Shown: positions 10,850 through 21,606, counted from the first letter of the stretch. The stretch: DNA of 64,000 nt from Collybiopsis luxurians FD-317 M1 (GCA_000827265.1 KN834798.1:62001-126000); one strand, 5' to 3'. Program-made: numbers and translations. The notes: generated by a model from the letters alone, not told the origin.

Positions 10850-12294
10850 ATGTCTGCTAGTCAGATCCAACTTCTGATCATTCCCCTCACATGCGAAACA
10901 CTGGTATATGGTATACAGACGCCCATGGCTTTTCCCCCTTGGTCTACGTAAGGAACTTACGAACCCTATCACAGGAATATACCTTTGTCTAGCTGCGACA
11001 TCTATAATTATTCTCTTGTAAGTCTTTCGTCCTAACTACAGAAATCTTCCTTCCAATGAATTCATATCTTAGGAAACGAGGGCTACGAGGTTCAACGGCA
11101 CGAAAAGTTCTGTTCGGTGTTGTCCTAGTGATGTTCTTATCTTCCACGGGTACACTGTTATCGGACATCATGGCTCGAATCCAACTTGGCCTTTCCAATA
11201 CCAGTACCAACTCCCGATTACTCAATAGTGAGTCGGATATTGCCGAAGTTGTTTTCGTCCGCATCAATGTAAGCAGACCTTTTATTTTCGAACGCGCGAC
11301 TATGTAGAAGCTACGAGAGATATTGATGGCAAATCTAGTATGTGCTTAGCGACTATGTCGTCGTCTGGAGGTGTTGGACTTTATGGGATAGGGTCGTTTT
11401 TCCCCGTCTTTTTTTGGCTTTTTGTGTAATGGGATCTACAGGTAAAGAGCACTACGTATATGTATTATGGCCCGACTTGAGAAACTGACTTGATACCCTA
11501 GTCGCTGCTATTATAAGTGGCGCTATGTGTATTAGAGACGATATTCTCTTTGGTTCTGCCAAATCTGGTCCTCAAGATCTCATCCTGATTGCCCCATTAA
11601 TCATCACAAATATCTGTTCAACCTCTTTGGTTGGATATAAAGCTTGGTTGCGTATACATTTCTCGAAAATTCTCAAAATTATAACCTAACGTGACCTTCC
11701 AGGCAACACCGACGATTCATGAAAGAAAATCTCGGAAGGGAGACTAAGTCAAGTCAGGCGGGGAAGGTTCTTATTTTGCTGGTGGAATCCGGAGCGATAT
11801 ATTGCCTCCTGGGGGTTCGTCATTCTTCTGTCAATGCAGCGCACATTATGAAGAGATTCTCACTCGCAGATTTTGGCTATGATAAGCTCAGAAGTGTTCA
11901 AAGCTGACACTGCGAGAGCTGAACTCGGAAAGGCTACTCTATCGAGTTTACAAACTCACCTTGCAGTAAGAAGTGATCTTGTCTGAGAGCCTACTTATAC
12001 CCTTGCTTACTTCTTATCCAGGGCATTTACCCGACAGCGGTTATTCTCCTTGTCACCCTGGAAAAGACTCAAAAGGATGCTTTCGAGCGTACAAATGACA
12101 ATGCTGTCATGGAGAGCAGAGTGACTACACTTAATTTTGCAAGGCCGGGATCGTCTGTTGGTAGTTTTTCTTCAAGAACTTCGAGAGATAGTCTTGGCGA
12201 TGGACTTGACACTGGAAGGAACGGCGCAATCGATGATTTGGAAAAGCATCGTGGCTTTGAAGAAGGGAGAGGAAAGCGGAGCAGTCAAATGTAA
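10850..12294 (+). CDS. Seven-transmembrane protein, tandem copy 1
   Basis: Integral membrane protein of a family common in agaricomycetes; function unknown, possibly a receptor-like protein from the topology. Eight exons with the same splice positions as copies 2 and 3. Hydrophobic segments in order are IIPLTCETLVYGIYLCLAAT; KVLFGVVLVMFLSSTGTLL; YVLSDYVVVWRCWTLW; PRLFLAFCVMGSTVAAIISG; LILIAPLIITNICSTSL; VLILLVESGAIYCLLGILAM; and GIYPTAVILLVTLEKTQ. A hydrophilic Ser-rich C-terminal tail of about 70 residues follows. The acceptor after GTTCGTC must be read as CGCAG|ATTTTGG to keep the sixth segment open. This copy has lost Trp in the second loop (GTLLSDIMAR against GTLWLDIMAR) and ends SSQM-stop, two codons before the others. 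The end of the frame is also a good GTAAGT donor, so a further 3' exon cannot be excluded. Confidence 0.78.
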
Positions 12295-12378
12295 GTATAG
12301 AAAGCAGTTTGGATTATAACATTAAAGAAAAGCGGATTGATCCCTGCATAAGTATGGAGCAATCACTTAATCTATAAC

Positions 12379-12777
12379 TAGACCAGTACATTCTCCTGCA
12401 AAATTTTCTCGACAGGTGTTCGTTTCCTGCGATATAATTTGATTTAATCTTCTCCCTGCTTTCCCACTTGACAAAAATACCTCCATCCATCTATCGTAAA
12501 GCTTTCACGGCGCCCCCAATAGCCTGGAGCATTTCCCCTGAAGGCAAAGTATCGCCTTCACACATAACACAAGCGGGATTGTCGTGCGATCCAACAGCGC
12601 CCGTAAGATCTGTCTATCGACAGACGTATCAGAAGCTCTCTTACTTCTATATTAAACGCCAAGAAGTAATATAGGAGTTGGTTATCAGGTTTCGAACATG
12701 TAGCATACAGCCATTCTCCGAAGAGGATGCATTGTTCCGCAGAGCTTTTCGAGGTTGAACAGCTGAGATAGTTCCTC
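12379..12777 (-). pseudogene. Decayed 3' fragment of RNA ligase gene (unit 1)
   Basis: Corresponds to codons ~719-864 of the ligase at 18648-21242. Recognisable pieces are ILFGEWLYAT near 12700, LSIDRSYGRCWIARQSRL in a shifted frame near 12600, and the TTTCCCACTTGAC stretch near 12463. Several indels break the frame. There is no start codon or promoter, and similarity stops abruptly at about 12777. Confidence 0.8.
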
Positions 12778-13461
12778 ATCCGACCTTCAAAATTACTGAT
12801 GGCTCGACATAGTGTGAGCGACTCTGGCGTGCATCCTCCCAGATTGTTGTCTACCGGTGTTTGAGTGTTCGAATTCACCAAGCTTATTCCGACTGTTTCG
12901 GGATGCTCGAGTTCGAGCTCAAGCTCAATTCTCACCGGTATTTCCGGGAGTTAAGATGACAGCCAGTAAATCGTTGTCTGAATGTCGGATATGCTGTGTA
13001 TCACATACGCTACTAGCTCTTGACCGTCACTTTACTAGTGCTAGGTGCAGGCACACGCGCAAAATGAAGGCGTCCATCGCCTGGATCGGTGATGACTGGA
13101 GAATCTGATACTTATTAGAGAAACTCTTGTTTTCTACTATCCTAATTGCAGACGAAGAACCTGTTGGTCAAGCAATGAAATTCGCTTTTCCATAGAGTAT
13201 AATTTTCCGAGATTCTTGTGGTACAACGGAAGCTACTCGGTAGAAATTGACGGCCTTTAATATAGTCTTAGCATTTATATATAGTCTATAAAGTGACCAG
13301 CCTCAGCCTGAGGAACCCGTTTCATGAGTCTGAAACAGCCAATGAGCGAAAGATTACACTTCGGGAAGCAGCTTCCATCAATTCTTGTCCTACTCGAGCG
13401 CCAACAGGCGTCGACAAGATATAAACTTACCTGATGGTCCGTCACCTCAATGCCTTGAAAT

Positions 13462-13878
13462 CCGCATATATCTATTTTTCGTGATCCCATCCCTCAAAGA
13501 ATATTTAGAGCAGTTCTTTGAAGCCGTCCTAACCCCAATAGCTCAGGTATTCTCCCACCCAATTTGTAGAGTTCCAAGACGAGTGAATATTCTTGCACTG
13601 ATGCGTCCATACTGGCCAACTTCAGTGTTTATCCACCCATTCGTTCTTCGAAGCAGCTTTGGTTATGCTCTACCATGGCGCTTGCGTGTCAGGTCGACCA
13701 AACAGAAGCTTGATTGATTGTCTATCGCCTTCAGCTCCGAGTCTGTACATCTTTTGTCATCCCGTCCCTGAAACATTTTTAGGCGTGGATCTGCGAAGCC
13801 TTGCTGACTTAAAAAAGCCCTGTAGCTCTAAATTTGATAGAGTTTCAAGGCGACTAGATATCTCTGCTCAAACCGATA
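13462..13878 (+). repeat. Paired upstream elements, 7-TM gene 2
   Basis: Copies at 13462-13597 and 13743-13878, spaced 281 bp. They share the TTCGTGATCCCATCCCT, GAAGCCGTCCT/GAAGCCTTGCT and GAGTTTCAAGGCGACTAGAT blocks with the elements of genes 1 and 3. The second copy ends 32 bp before the ATG at 13910. Confidence 0.7.
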
Positions 13879-13909
13879 CATCTTCACCGTTTTACTAAAT
13901 CTTCATGCT

Positions 13910-15368
13910 ATGTCCGCTAGTCAGCTCCGATTTCTTATTGTTCCCGTCGCATGCGAAACACTGGTGTATGGTACAGCGATCCCATTCTGCTTCTTCGCCT
14001 AGTTATTCACAAACACTACCTAAGGAATATACCTTTGTTTAGCTTCAACATCCATGGTCATTCTCCTGTAAGCCCTTTGTCCGAACTCTAGATGTTTGCT
14101 TTTCGTTGCATGAACGGAGTTGAATTTTAGGAAACGAGGACTACGAGGTTCAACAGCACGAAAGGTCCTGTTCGGTGTTGTCCTAGTGATGCTTTTATGT
14201 TCCACCGGTACACTATGGTTGGACATCATGGCTCGAATCCGACTAGGTTTCGCCAACAATAACACTCAGTTATTTAGCATTGAGTCGGATAGTGCCGAAG
14301 CTGTTTTCATTCGGGTCAATGTAAGCAGAATTCTTTCTTCGCAAATCCGCCCTTGAAATTGTGAGAAATCCAGATTAATGGTGGCAATTTTAGTTTGTGC
14401 TCAGCGACTGGATTGTTGTCTGGAGATGTTGGATTTTGTGGGACAGGATGATGCTTCCTCGTCTTTTTTTGGCCGTTTGTATAATCGGGACTACCGGTAA
14501 GGAGCAAATAAATGATGCACACATTCCAACTCGAGGAGCTGACTGGATATCGCAGTCGCTGCCATTATCAGTGCCGCTCTTGTCATAAAAAATGACATCA
14601 TTTATGGTTCTGCCCATCCTGGACCGCAGACACTTCTCCTGCTCGTCCCACTGGTGTTCACAAATGTTTTTTCGACTTCTTTGGTCGGATACAAAGCTTG
14701 GTAAGTACCATAAAAACTTGCGCATATATCAAGCAGAAACTCATAATTCAGCTGCTAACATGCTTTCAAAGGCAACACCGACAATTCATGAAAGAGAATC
14801 TCGGGAGAGAGACCAAGTCAACTCAAGCAGGAAAAGTTCTCATTCTTCTGGTGGAATCTGGAGCAATGTATTGCCTTCTGATAGTTCGTTCTTCTTCTGC
14901 CAAAGCGCGCCATATATTGAATCAATCTCCGCCCGCAGATTTTGGCTGTGATCAGTGAAGAAATGCTGGAATATAAAACTACCACGTCCGGACTTGGAAG
15001 GGCTATTATGGAGAGTTTACCACCTCACCTTGCGGTAAGCAAAACGACATAATAGTGTATCCTGAGTCCATTCACACCTTATACAGGGCATTTATCCGAC
15101 AGCTGTTATTCTCCTTGTTACCCTAGAAAAAAGCCAGAAGGGTGCTTTCGAGCGTACAAATGTCAATGGTGTCATGGAGAGCAGATTATCTACACTTGAT
15201 TTTGCACGGCCAGGGTCATCTATCGGTGGTCCTGCTTCTTCTAGAGTTCCGAGAGATAGTGTTGATCACGGAGTTGGTGCCGAAAGGAACAGCGCAATCA
15301 ATGATATGGAAAAACATGATAGCCTTGGAGCAGAGACGGGAAGACGGAGCAGTCAAATGTACGTATAG
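13910..15368 (+). CDS. Seven-transmembrane protein, tandem copy 2
   Basis: Closest to copy 3; same eight-exon structure and topology. It begins MSASQLRFLIVPVACETLVYG. Characteristic stretches are GIYLCLASTSMVILL-KRGLRGSTARKV, LMLLCSTGTLWLDIMARIRLG, FVLSDWIVVWRCWILWDRM, YCLLIILAVISEEMLEYKTT and GIYPTAVILLVTLEKSQKG. The tail ends GRRSSQMYV. The fourth-loop exon retains SAALVIKNDIIYGSAHPGPQTLLLLVPLV. No frame-breaking change was found, so the copy should encode about 340 residues. The family's intracellular C-terminal tail differs most between copies (FARPGSSIGGPASSRVPRD here), suggesting relaxed constraint or divergence there. Confidence 0.78.
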
Positions 15369-15436
15369 TGGACAGAAGTTTGCACTAACCATTGTACAAA
15401 TCTGGTTTACTTACCTGCTTAAGTATGTAATAACTA

Positions 15437-15893
15437 ATCTAGAAGTCCGGGACCCAACAAGACCATTTATCTGCAAATTCTTCTTCCATCGGTGTTCATT
15501 CAAATGTGGCAATAAAATCCGATTTAACCACTTTCCCTCTCCCTAAAACGTTCTCCCCACTAGTTTCCCACTTGATATAAATACCTCTACCCATTCATCG
15601 TAAGGTTTCAACAGCGCCTGCATCATGGCCTGGAGATTTTCTCCTGAAGTCGAGGTACCGCCTTCAAACATAACAGGAACAAGTAGGATTGTTGTACTCG
15701 GATACAACGGCGCCTGCGACATCTGTTCATCAACAAACGTATCAGTCATCCTGCGGTAAATCTCAAACGCCACAACGCAATATAGGAGGCTGTTGTGAGG
15801 TATTGAATGCGTAACATACAGTCATTCCCCGAAGAGGGTGTGTTCTTCCAAGTACATAGTGCTCGTTGCGGTTGAGCAGTCGAGATAATTCCT
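15437..15893 (-). pseudogene. Decayed 3' fragment of RNA ligase gene (unit 2)
   Basis: Homologous to the last ~146 codons of the intact ligase and better preserved than the unit 1 fragment. A 76-codon frame at 15543-15773 keeps MAFEIYRRMTDTFVDEQ (against MAYDLYDRSTDTFVDRQ) and TILLVPVMFEGG (against TIPLVPIMYEG). It has lost the EGVYVKW motif (now WVEVFISSGK) and stops early. Similarity ends at the same codon as in unit 1. Confidence 0.82.
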
Positions 15894-16618
15894 CGTGTGG
15901 AAAACCGCCCAGTGGCTATGATATGCCTGATTCTGGCGTGGATCCTCCTTTCCTTTGTCTACCGGTAGTCGAATTCACCCAGCTTATGCTCAAGCTCAAG
16001 ACTCACCGGCACCTTCGGAAGTTGAGATGACGGCCAGAATGTTGCGTGACAGTCGGGACTGCTGTGTAACTATTATACTCGTATATGTAAGGCCTTACTA
16101 ACCACCACGATCATTTTCAAAAATACCCCGAAAGAGTAAGGATGTTTCCACTCGCTCATCATCACTTCTCATAAATTCTGCCTTAAAACGCTATCAATAA
16201 AAATAATGAAGATTTTTCCCAGATAGGTTGTATGATTTTCTTTGCAAAAGAGATTGGAAAAGGGGAGAAACAAATAGGGCTATATGCGGACACACAAGCA
16301 AAATGAAGGTGTTCACTGTTTATTGCCCGATTTGGTTTCGAAAAATCTGATACATGTTGTGCAAGGAATGCAAAAACCTTCGTTTTCCACCTAAATCACA
16401 GACAAAAAAAAAAGTTCCCTCAAGCCTGTAAGTAGTTTTCCGGATTCTCTTGGCGTCGAATCCTCTGGATTAGAAAATTGATGACAATTGATACAGTCAT
16501 AGCATCATTTACACTCTACAAACTAGTCCTAGTAAGAACACCCAAGCAGTTCTGCTGAGCTTCTGAGCATGCCAGAGTAAAAAATAAACTACACTGATTG
16601 CATGTCACCTTATGCTCT

Positions 16619-17078
16619 GCATACATCTATCTTTTGTGATCTAATCCCTCAAGCATTTTTAGAAATAGAGCTATGGAGCCGTCCTGACTCCAATGGCTTG
16701 GATACTTATTCCCACCCTCAGAGCTATAGTTACAAGGCGACTGGATCCCTTTGCTTGAAGTTTGAGCTGATACATCCGTAGTAGTACACACTGACTCTGT
16801 CTATTCATTTGTTCTCCGAAGCAGCTTCAATTACTTGTTCTGTTCAACCTTTTGAGATGCATCATGGCTCGGCGCTTGCGTGCCACTGAACTGTAATGTC
16901 AATCAAGCATGAGCTTGATTGATTATGCATTGCTTTCACCTCTGCATATTTATCGTTATCCCATCCGTCGAGCATTTTTATGAATGGATCTCTGAAGCCG
17001 TGCTGACTTAAATACCCTGTAGCTCCGAACTTTGTTAGTTTCAAGGCGACTGGATCCCCTTGCTTGAACCGATAGTAC
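16619..17078 (+). repeat. Paired upstream elements, 7-TM gene 3
   Basis: Copies at 16619-16758 and 16940-17078, spaced 321 bp. Best conserved blocks are AGCATTTTTA, GAAGCCGTGCTGACTTAAATACCCTGTAG (second copy; nearly the same at 10429 and 13796) and TTTCAAGGCGACTGGATCCC. The second copy ends 59 bp before the ATG at 17137. Confidence 0.72.
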
Positions 17079-17136
17079 CTCCTTACTTACTCCCAACTTT
17101 TTGTATTCACTCCTTCTTTCCACGAATTCTCTCGAT

Positions 17137-18586
17137 ATGTCTGCTAGTCAGCTCCGGTTTCTTATAATTCCCGTCGCATGCGAAACATTGGTATATGGTA
17201 CACTGACCCATTCTGCTTCCTCTTCGCGCCTACTTATTCACGAGTTCTGCCTCAGGAATATACCTTTGTCTAGCAGCGACATCAATCATCATTCTCTTGT
17301 AAGTTCTGCGTCCTAGCTCTAAATATCCCCTTTTTGTTGCCTATATATATTGAATTTTAGGAAACGAGGACTACGAAGTTCAACGGCACGAAAGGTCCTG
17401 TTTGGTGTTGTCCTAGTGATGTTCTTATCTTCCACCGGTACACTATGGCTGGACATCATGGCTCGAATTCAACTAGGCGTTTCCAGTACAGACGCTCAGC
17501 TATTCAGCATCCAGTCGGATATTGCCCAAGCTATTTTCACCCGTGTCAACGTAAGCAGAACTTTTTTCAAATGCGCAGCTGAAGCTGCGAGGATTAATGG
17601 CAATTTCAGTTTGTACTCAGTGACTGGATTGTTGTCTGGAGGTGTTGGATTTTGTGGGACGGGGTGATGCTTCCTCGTCTTTTTTTGGCCATTTGTATAA
17701 TCGGGTCTACAGGTAAAGAGCAAATAAATGATATACATATCCCGACTTGAGAAATTGACTGAATACCACAGTCGCCGCCATTATCAGTGGTGCTCTCACC
17801 ATTAGAAATGATATTGTTTTCGGTTCCGCTCATCCTGGACCGCAGACACTCATCCTGATAGTCCCACTGGTTATCACCAATATCTGTTCGACCTCCTTGG
17901 TCGGATACAAAGCTTGGTTAGTGTTATGAAAAGCTACGCATATAGCATGCAGAAACTCCTAAATTCAGTTACTAACATGCTTTCAAAGGCAACACCGACA
18001 ATTCATGAAAGAGAATCTCGGGAGAGAGACCAAGTCAACTCAAGCAGGAAAAGTTCTCATTCTGCTAGTGGAATCCGGAGCAATGTATTGCCTCTTAGGG
18101 GTTCGTCATTCTTTTTTCAGAGTGTCCCAGATATTGAGTTGATCTCCACCCAAAGATTTTGGCTGTGGTTAGTGAGGAAATGCTAGAATATAAGACTACG
18201 ACGTCTGGACTTGGAAGGGCCATTCTGTCGAGTTTACCGCCTTACCTCACGGTAAGAAAAGAAAAACAATACATCATTTGTCTTGAGTCTATCCACACCT
18301 TATACAGGGCATTTATCCGACAGCAGTCATTCTCCTTGTCACCCTGGAAAAGAGTCAAAAGGGTGCCTTCGAGCGTACAAATGTCAATGCTGTCATGGAG
18401 AGCAGAATAACCACGATTAATTTTGCAAGGCCGGGGTCGTCTGTCAGTGGTGTTTCGTCTAGAGCTTCAAGAGATAGTCTTGATCGGGTTCATGGTACTG
18501 AAGGAAACAATGCAGTCGATGATTTGGAGAAACATCATAGTCTTGAAGCGGAGACAGGAAAACAGAGCAGTCAAATGTACGTTTAG
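17137..18586 (+). CDS. Seven-transmembrane protein, tandem copy 3
   Basis: Reference copy for the gene model. Exons 17137-17197, 17256-17298, 17361-17550, 17610-17712, 17772-17916, 17989-18100, 18156-18251 and 18308-18586 total 1029 nt, 342 residues, all in phase. Seven hydrophobic segments lie at about residues 5-35, 45-65, 98-116, 122-142, 160-185, 205-225 and 250-266. The N-terminus should be outside or lumenal and the C-terminal 75 residues (Ser/Asp/Glu-rich, ending KQSSQMYV) cytosolic. No signal peptide is needed. The stop at 18586 lies 61 bp from the stop of the ligase gene on the other strand, so the two genes converge tail to tail. That is why the ligase 3' end was copied with this gene. 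Confidence 0.82.
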
Positions 18587-18647
18587 AAAGAATTTTGTAC
18601 TATCAATAGAAAGACCGGGTTGATCCTCTCACACAACTAATCTATAA

Positions 18648-21242
18648 CTAGTCCGACACCCCAACTAGGCCATTTACCTGTAAATTCTTCCTTGACCAGT
18701 GTTCGTTTCCAGCAATGAAATCTGATCTAACTACTTTCCCTCTCCTCAAAACCTTCCCCCCACTTTCCCACTTGACGTAAACCCCCTCTACCCGTCCATC
18801 GTAAAATTTTGACGGCTGTTGTACCATATTCTTGAGTTTCTCCTCCGAAGGTATGGTATGACCTTCATACATGATAGGAACAAGCGGGATCGTCGTACGA
18901 TCCAAGAGCACTTGCAACGTCTGTCTATCGACAAACGTATCAGTGCTTCGGTCATATAAATCATATGCCATGAAGCGATTTGGGAGTCGAGTGTAAGGGA
19001 TTGAATGTGTAGCATATAACCATTCTCCAAAGAGGATGTACCGTTCCGCAAAATACTCGTCGCGGTTGAGTAGCTGGAACAGTTCCTCGCGATGGTGTTC
19101 AACCCAGAGATCCAGTTTTTTAAACTGCTCATGGCTGGAGGAATTAACATAATGTGAACGATTCTGTACAACGATTCGCGACCGGTCCGAGGAAAGCGAG
19201 AAGCCCATGTTGGCGCCGTCGACCTTTTCCGTGACAATCACATGCCCTGAGAAGCTCATAGATAAGGCAGAGGAAGGAGGTAAGATGATATCGTCGGATG
19301 TTGCGGCTCCAAGGTCAAGAAGGTGTCCTGTTCGAGGGAACTTGTATATAACAATAGGGGGGGAGAGACGGGAAATGAGGTCGCGAGCTGCTTTGAAGGA
19401 CCGAATGATAATGATTGCCTTGAATCCTTCTTTCAATGAGGGGCGAACAAATATATTATTCATTTGGTCCACCGCATTCCGCACGCGATTCCCTGGCGGA
19501 AGTGTAGGGTGCCCGACGCGCATCTGGGCCCGTGACAAACAAATATCTCGTTCATAGTCGAACCATACACACACTGGGCTCAGGGCCCAATTGGAGGCGA
19601 GGTCGAGCCATCGTCTACGGTCCTTGTCAGCAGTATTACATCTATCCAACAGTACCCGGCCGCTTCTTTTATACCCAATCTCGGTCTCGCAAGACGCACG
19701 ACTTCCAGTCTCGTCTTGCGAAATGTATGTCCAACTTTTGCGATTTCTAGTGATGAGGGATTTAGAAAACCAGGACTTGCCCGATCCAGGAAGACCGACC
19801 AAAACAAACAAATTTGCGTCAGCCTCGAGCGTCCCATCTATGATCAGATCACACGGTGGAGGTTCCGAGGGGCGATCTGGATAGATGGACTGTCGTTTCC
19901 AGATAGTACTGCACCACTTGGATACAAATTGTTCCTGCTGAGGCGTCTCTAAGCTTCCAGGTCTGAGACTACGAAGGGCAGAAACGGCATCATTGGCGGA
20001 AAGTTCGGGATGGTCTTGACCAAAGCGCGGTTTGCTGAAACCGTACGCTGCAAGGTAGCATGCGATAACGGTTCCGGCACGACCTTTGCCTCCTCCACAG
20101 TGCACCAACATTGGAAGCTTAGTCTCGTCTTCCACCAATCGCATGATAATATCCATCTGCTCAATAGAAGGAGGGTGGTAGTTGGGAATCGGGAGGAAGA
20201 TGTTGGAAATGGTCTTCCGAGTAAACCAATTTGGTGGAAGGGGTTCCTCTTCAGTCAAAGTGAGGACTGTGCGAAAGTCCATTGAAGAGAGAGCGGCAAT
20301 GTCGTCTTCGCTTTTGGGGGTAGACATGGCGGCAAGATGGAAGGGAATAATCCAGCGGAAAAAGCGAGGTAATGTTTGGAATTTTAATGCTGTAATTGTG
20401 CCAATGGGTATCGAGAGACGAGTTCGAGACTCCAGGCAGAGCGTAGGGACCAGCGTAAGACTTTGGATTGTGCTCTTCAAATTCTCTGACCAAGGTTGGG
20501 TTAATAACGCGGATAAGCGTGCTGGTACTTGTTTCAATTCGGATTCTTGAAATACTTGCCCCCATTCTGAGTAATGGGAACACTTCTCAATCCGTTTGAG
20601 ACAATAATTTTGTACCTTTTCATCTAAAGCAAGCTCGAATGCACGGGCGTAGGAGAGCATGGCAAGCTTGTATTGAAAAAGTGCGAATGCAGAATCTGCT
20701 AATCTGAGGAAACCTGGAAAAGACTCTGGCTTTGAGAGTATGAGGTCTACACAGTAGAACTCCGCGGTGGCATAGTCGGATAACAGATGGAGAGTGAAGA
20801 CGAGGTGATCTAGGAACTCCGAGGAAGGTTGGTTCGGAAACTGGCCAGGGAGAAGAGAATGGATGCTACGGTCTACGTCTGGATCATCAGTAGCACTGAG
20901 AGTGACATAGAATTGTTTGGAAGGTAGACCTAGACTCTTTCGTAGCTTCTGTCCCTCCGCCCATATTATGGCCGCGAAATAAACTTCTTTGATCTGACTT
21001 TTACCCGCACCAGCGCAATAGATACGCGTAGTATCGGGGTTGAGCGTCACGCTATCAATCTTGTCTTTTGGCACTCTTGCAACCTCTGATTCGGTTAAAA
21101 GGGCAATGTAAAGAGGTTCTTGCAGTTGCACGTATGCTGGAACGGCAGAAAGAGCATTCGAAACCAGTTTTTTGACGCCATTTCCCGTAAGGACGAGACC
21201 CAAGGCGGTATCGGAGAGGCTAAGATTAAATTCGGAAGGCAT
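18648..21242 (-). CDS. Multidomain RNA-repair protein: 2H-like, phosphatase, kinase, RNA ligase
   Basis: Single uninterrupted frame, 864 residues from the ATG at 21242; a GTG four codons upstream is not used as start. Domain order: (1) residues ~1-135, a 2H-phosphoesterase-like fold in which both expected H-x-T motifs read Y45-I-A and Y112-V-T; (2) ~140-260, helical TPR-like stretch; (3) ~275-445, dual-specificity phosphatase with the CX5R loop (C382, R388 in HCGGGKGRAG); (4) ~470-625, P-loop polynucleotide-kinase-like domain with GLPGSGKS at 483-490; (5) ~630-850, RNA ligase with nucleotidyl-acceptor Lys673 in EKVDGANMG, motif III-like LFGEWLYATHS at 737-747, motif IV EGVYVKW at 819-825 and basic motif V (RRGKVVR). 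Composition recalls the 'Swiss army knife' RNA-repair proteins. Expected role: healing and sealing of broken RNA ends. It is unusual in lacking introns in an intron-rich neighbourhood. Confidence 0.88.
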   Translation of the reverse strand: MPSEFNLSLSDTALGLVLTGNGVKKLVSNALSAVPAYVQLQEPLYIALLTESEVARVPKDKIDSVTLNPDTTRIYCAGAGKSQIKEVYFAAIIWAEGQKLRKSLGLPSKQFYVTLSATDDPDVDRSIHSLLPGQFPNQPSSEFLDHLVFTLHLLSDYATAEFYCVDLILSKPESFPGFLRLADSAFALFQYKLAMLSYARAFELALDEKVQNYCLKRIEKCSHYSEWGQVFQESELKQVPARLSALLTQPWSENLKSTIQSLTLVPTLCLESRTRLSIPIGTITALKFQTLPRFFRWIIPFHLAAMSTPKSEDDIAALSSMDFRTVLTLTEEEPLPPNWFTRKTISNIFLPIPNYHPPSIEQMDIIMRLVEDETKLPMLVHCGGGKGRAGTVIACYLAAYGFSKPRFGQDHPELSANDAVSALRSLRPGSLETPQQEQFVSKWCSTIWKRQSIYPDRPSEPPPCDLIIDGTLEADANLFVLVGLPGSGKSWFSKSLITRNRKSWTYISQDETGSRASCETEIGYKRSGRVLLDRCNTADKDRRRWLDLASNWALSPVCVWFDYERDICLSRAQMRVGHPTLPPGNRVRNAVDQMNNIFVRPSLKEGFKAIIIIRSFKAARDLISRLSPPIVIYKFPRTGHLLDLGAATSDDIILPPSSALSMSFSGHVIVTEKVDGANMGFSLSSDRSRIVVQNRSHYVNSSSHEQFKKLDLWVEHHREELFQLLNRDEYFAERYILFGEWLYATHSIPYTRLPNRFMAYDLYDRSTDTFVDRQTLQVLLDRTTIPLVPIMYEGHTIPSEEKLKNMVQQPSKFYDGRVEGVYVKWESGGKVLRRGKVVRSDFIAGNEHWSRKNLQVNGLVGVSD

Positions 21243-21606
21243 GTCGAGTCCCACTATGCAATAATTTTGTCAAAAGTGAGCACAGTGCTCTTTTATTGGG
21301 GAGTATACACAACCCCGGCACCGTGAGCGTTGAATGACGGTCATTGACGGATGATGACTTCGGGAATGCTTGTGGCTGTACAGTGGAATTACTCAAGATC
21401 GAAGCTCGGATAAGCAAAAATTAAGAATTTATCTGTAGGTAAACCGAAATTTCCGCTAAAACACCTGCAAATCCTATAAAAGACAAAAGCAAACAAAATT
21501 GAAATATGCTCTAAAATGAGCAAGCAAGCTTGTATCAAAGTATGCACTGTATTGGCCCCATCCGAGTCCCTGACAAGTGTGACATCGTTGGACATATCGA
21601 ACATAC

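Larger units (their letters stand above)
9890..19085. repeat. Three tandem units of about 3.0-3.2 kb
   Basis: Three head-to-tail units, approximately 9890-12780, 12780-15895 and 15895-19085. Each holds a conserved lead segment (the GATGACGGCCAG...GTCGGGACTGC stretch recurs near 9970, 12955 and 16027), two copies of an upstream element, an intact 7-TM gene, and the last ~146 codons of an RNA ligase on the opposite strand. The third unit runs into the complete ligase gene. In units 1 and 2 the ligase similarity stops at the same codon, just after GTTCCTC/ATTCCTC at 12777 and 15893, which marks the duplication junction. The 7-TM exons are the best preserved part and the ligase fragments are decayed. 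Confidence 0.85.

Noticed and set aside
18121..18190. 7-TM copies 2 and 3 seemed frame-broken after the sixth membrane segment
   Set aside because: Choosing the acceptor just before ATTTTGGC (CAAAG or CGCAG) gives phase 0 in all three copies and a hydrophobic continuation.
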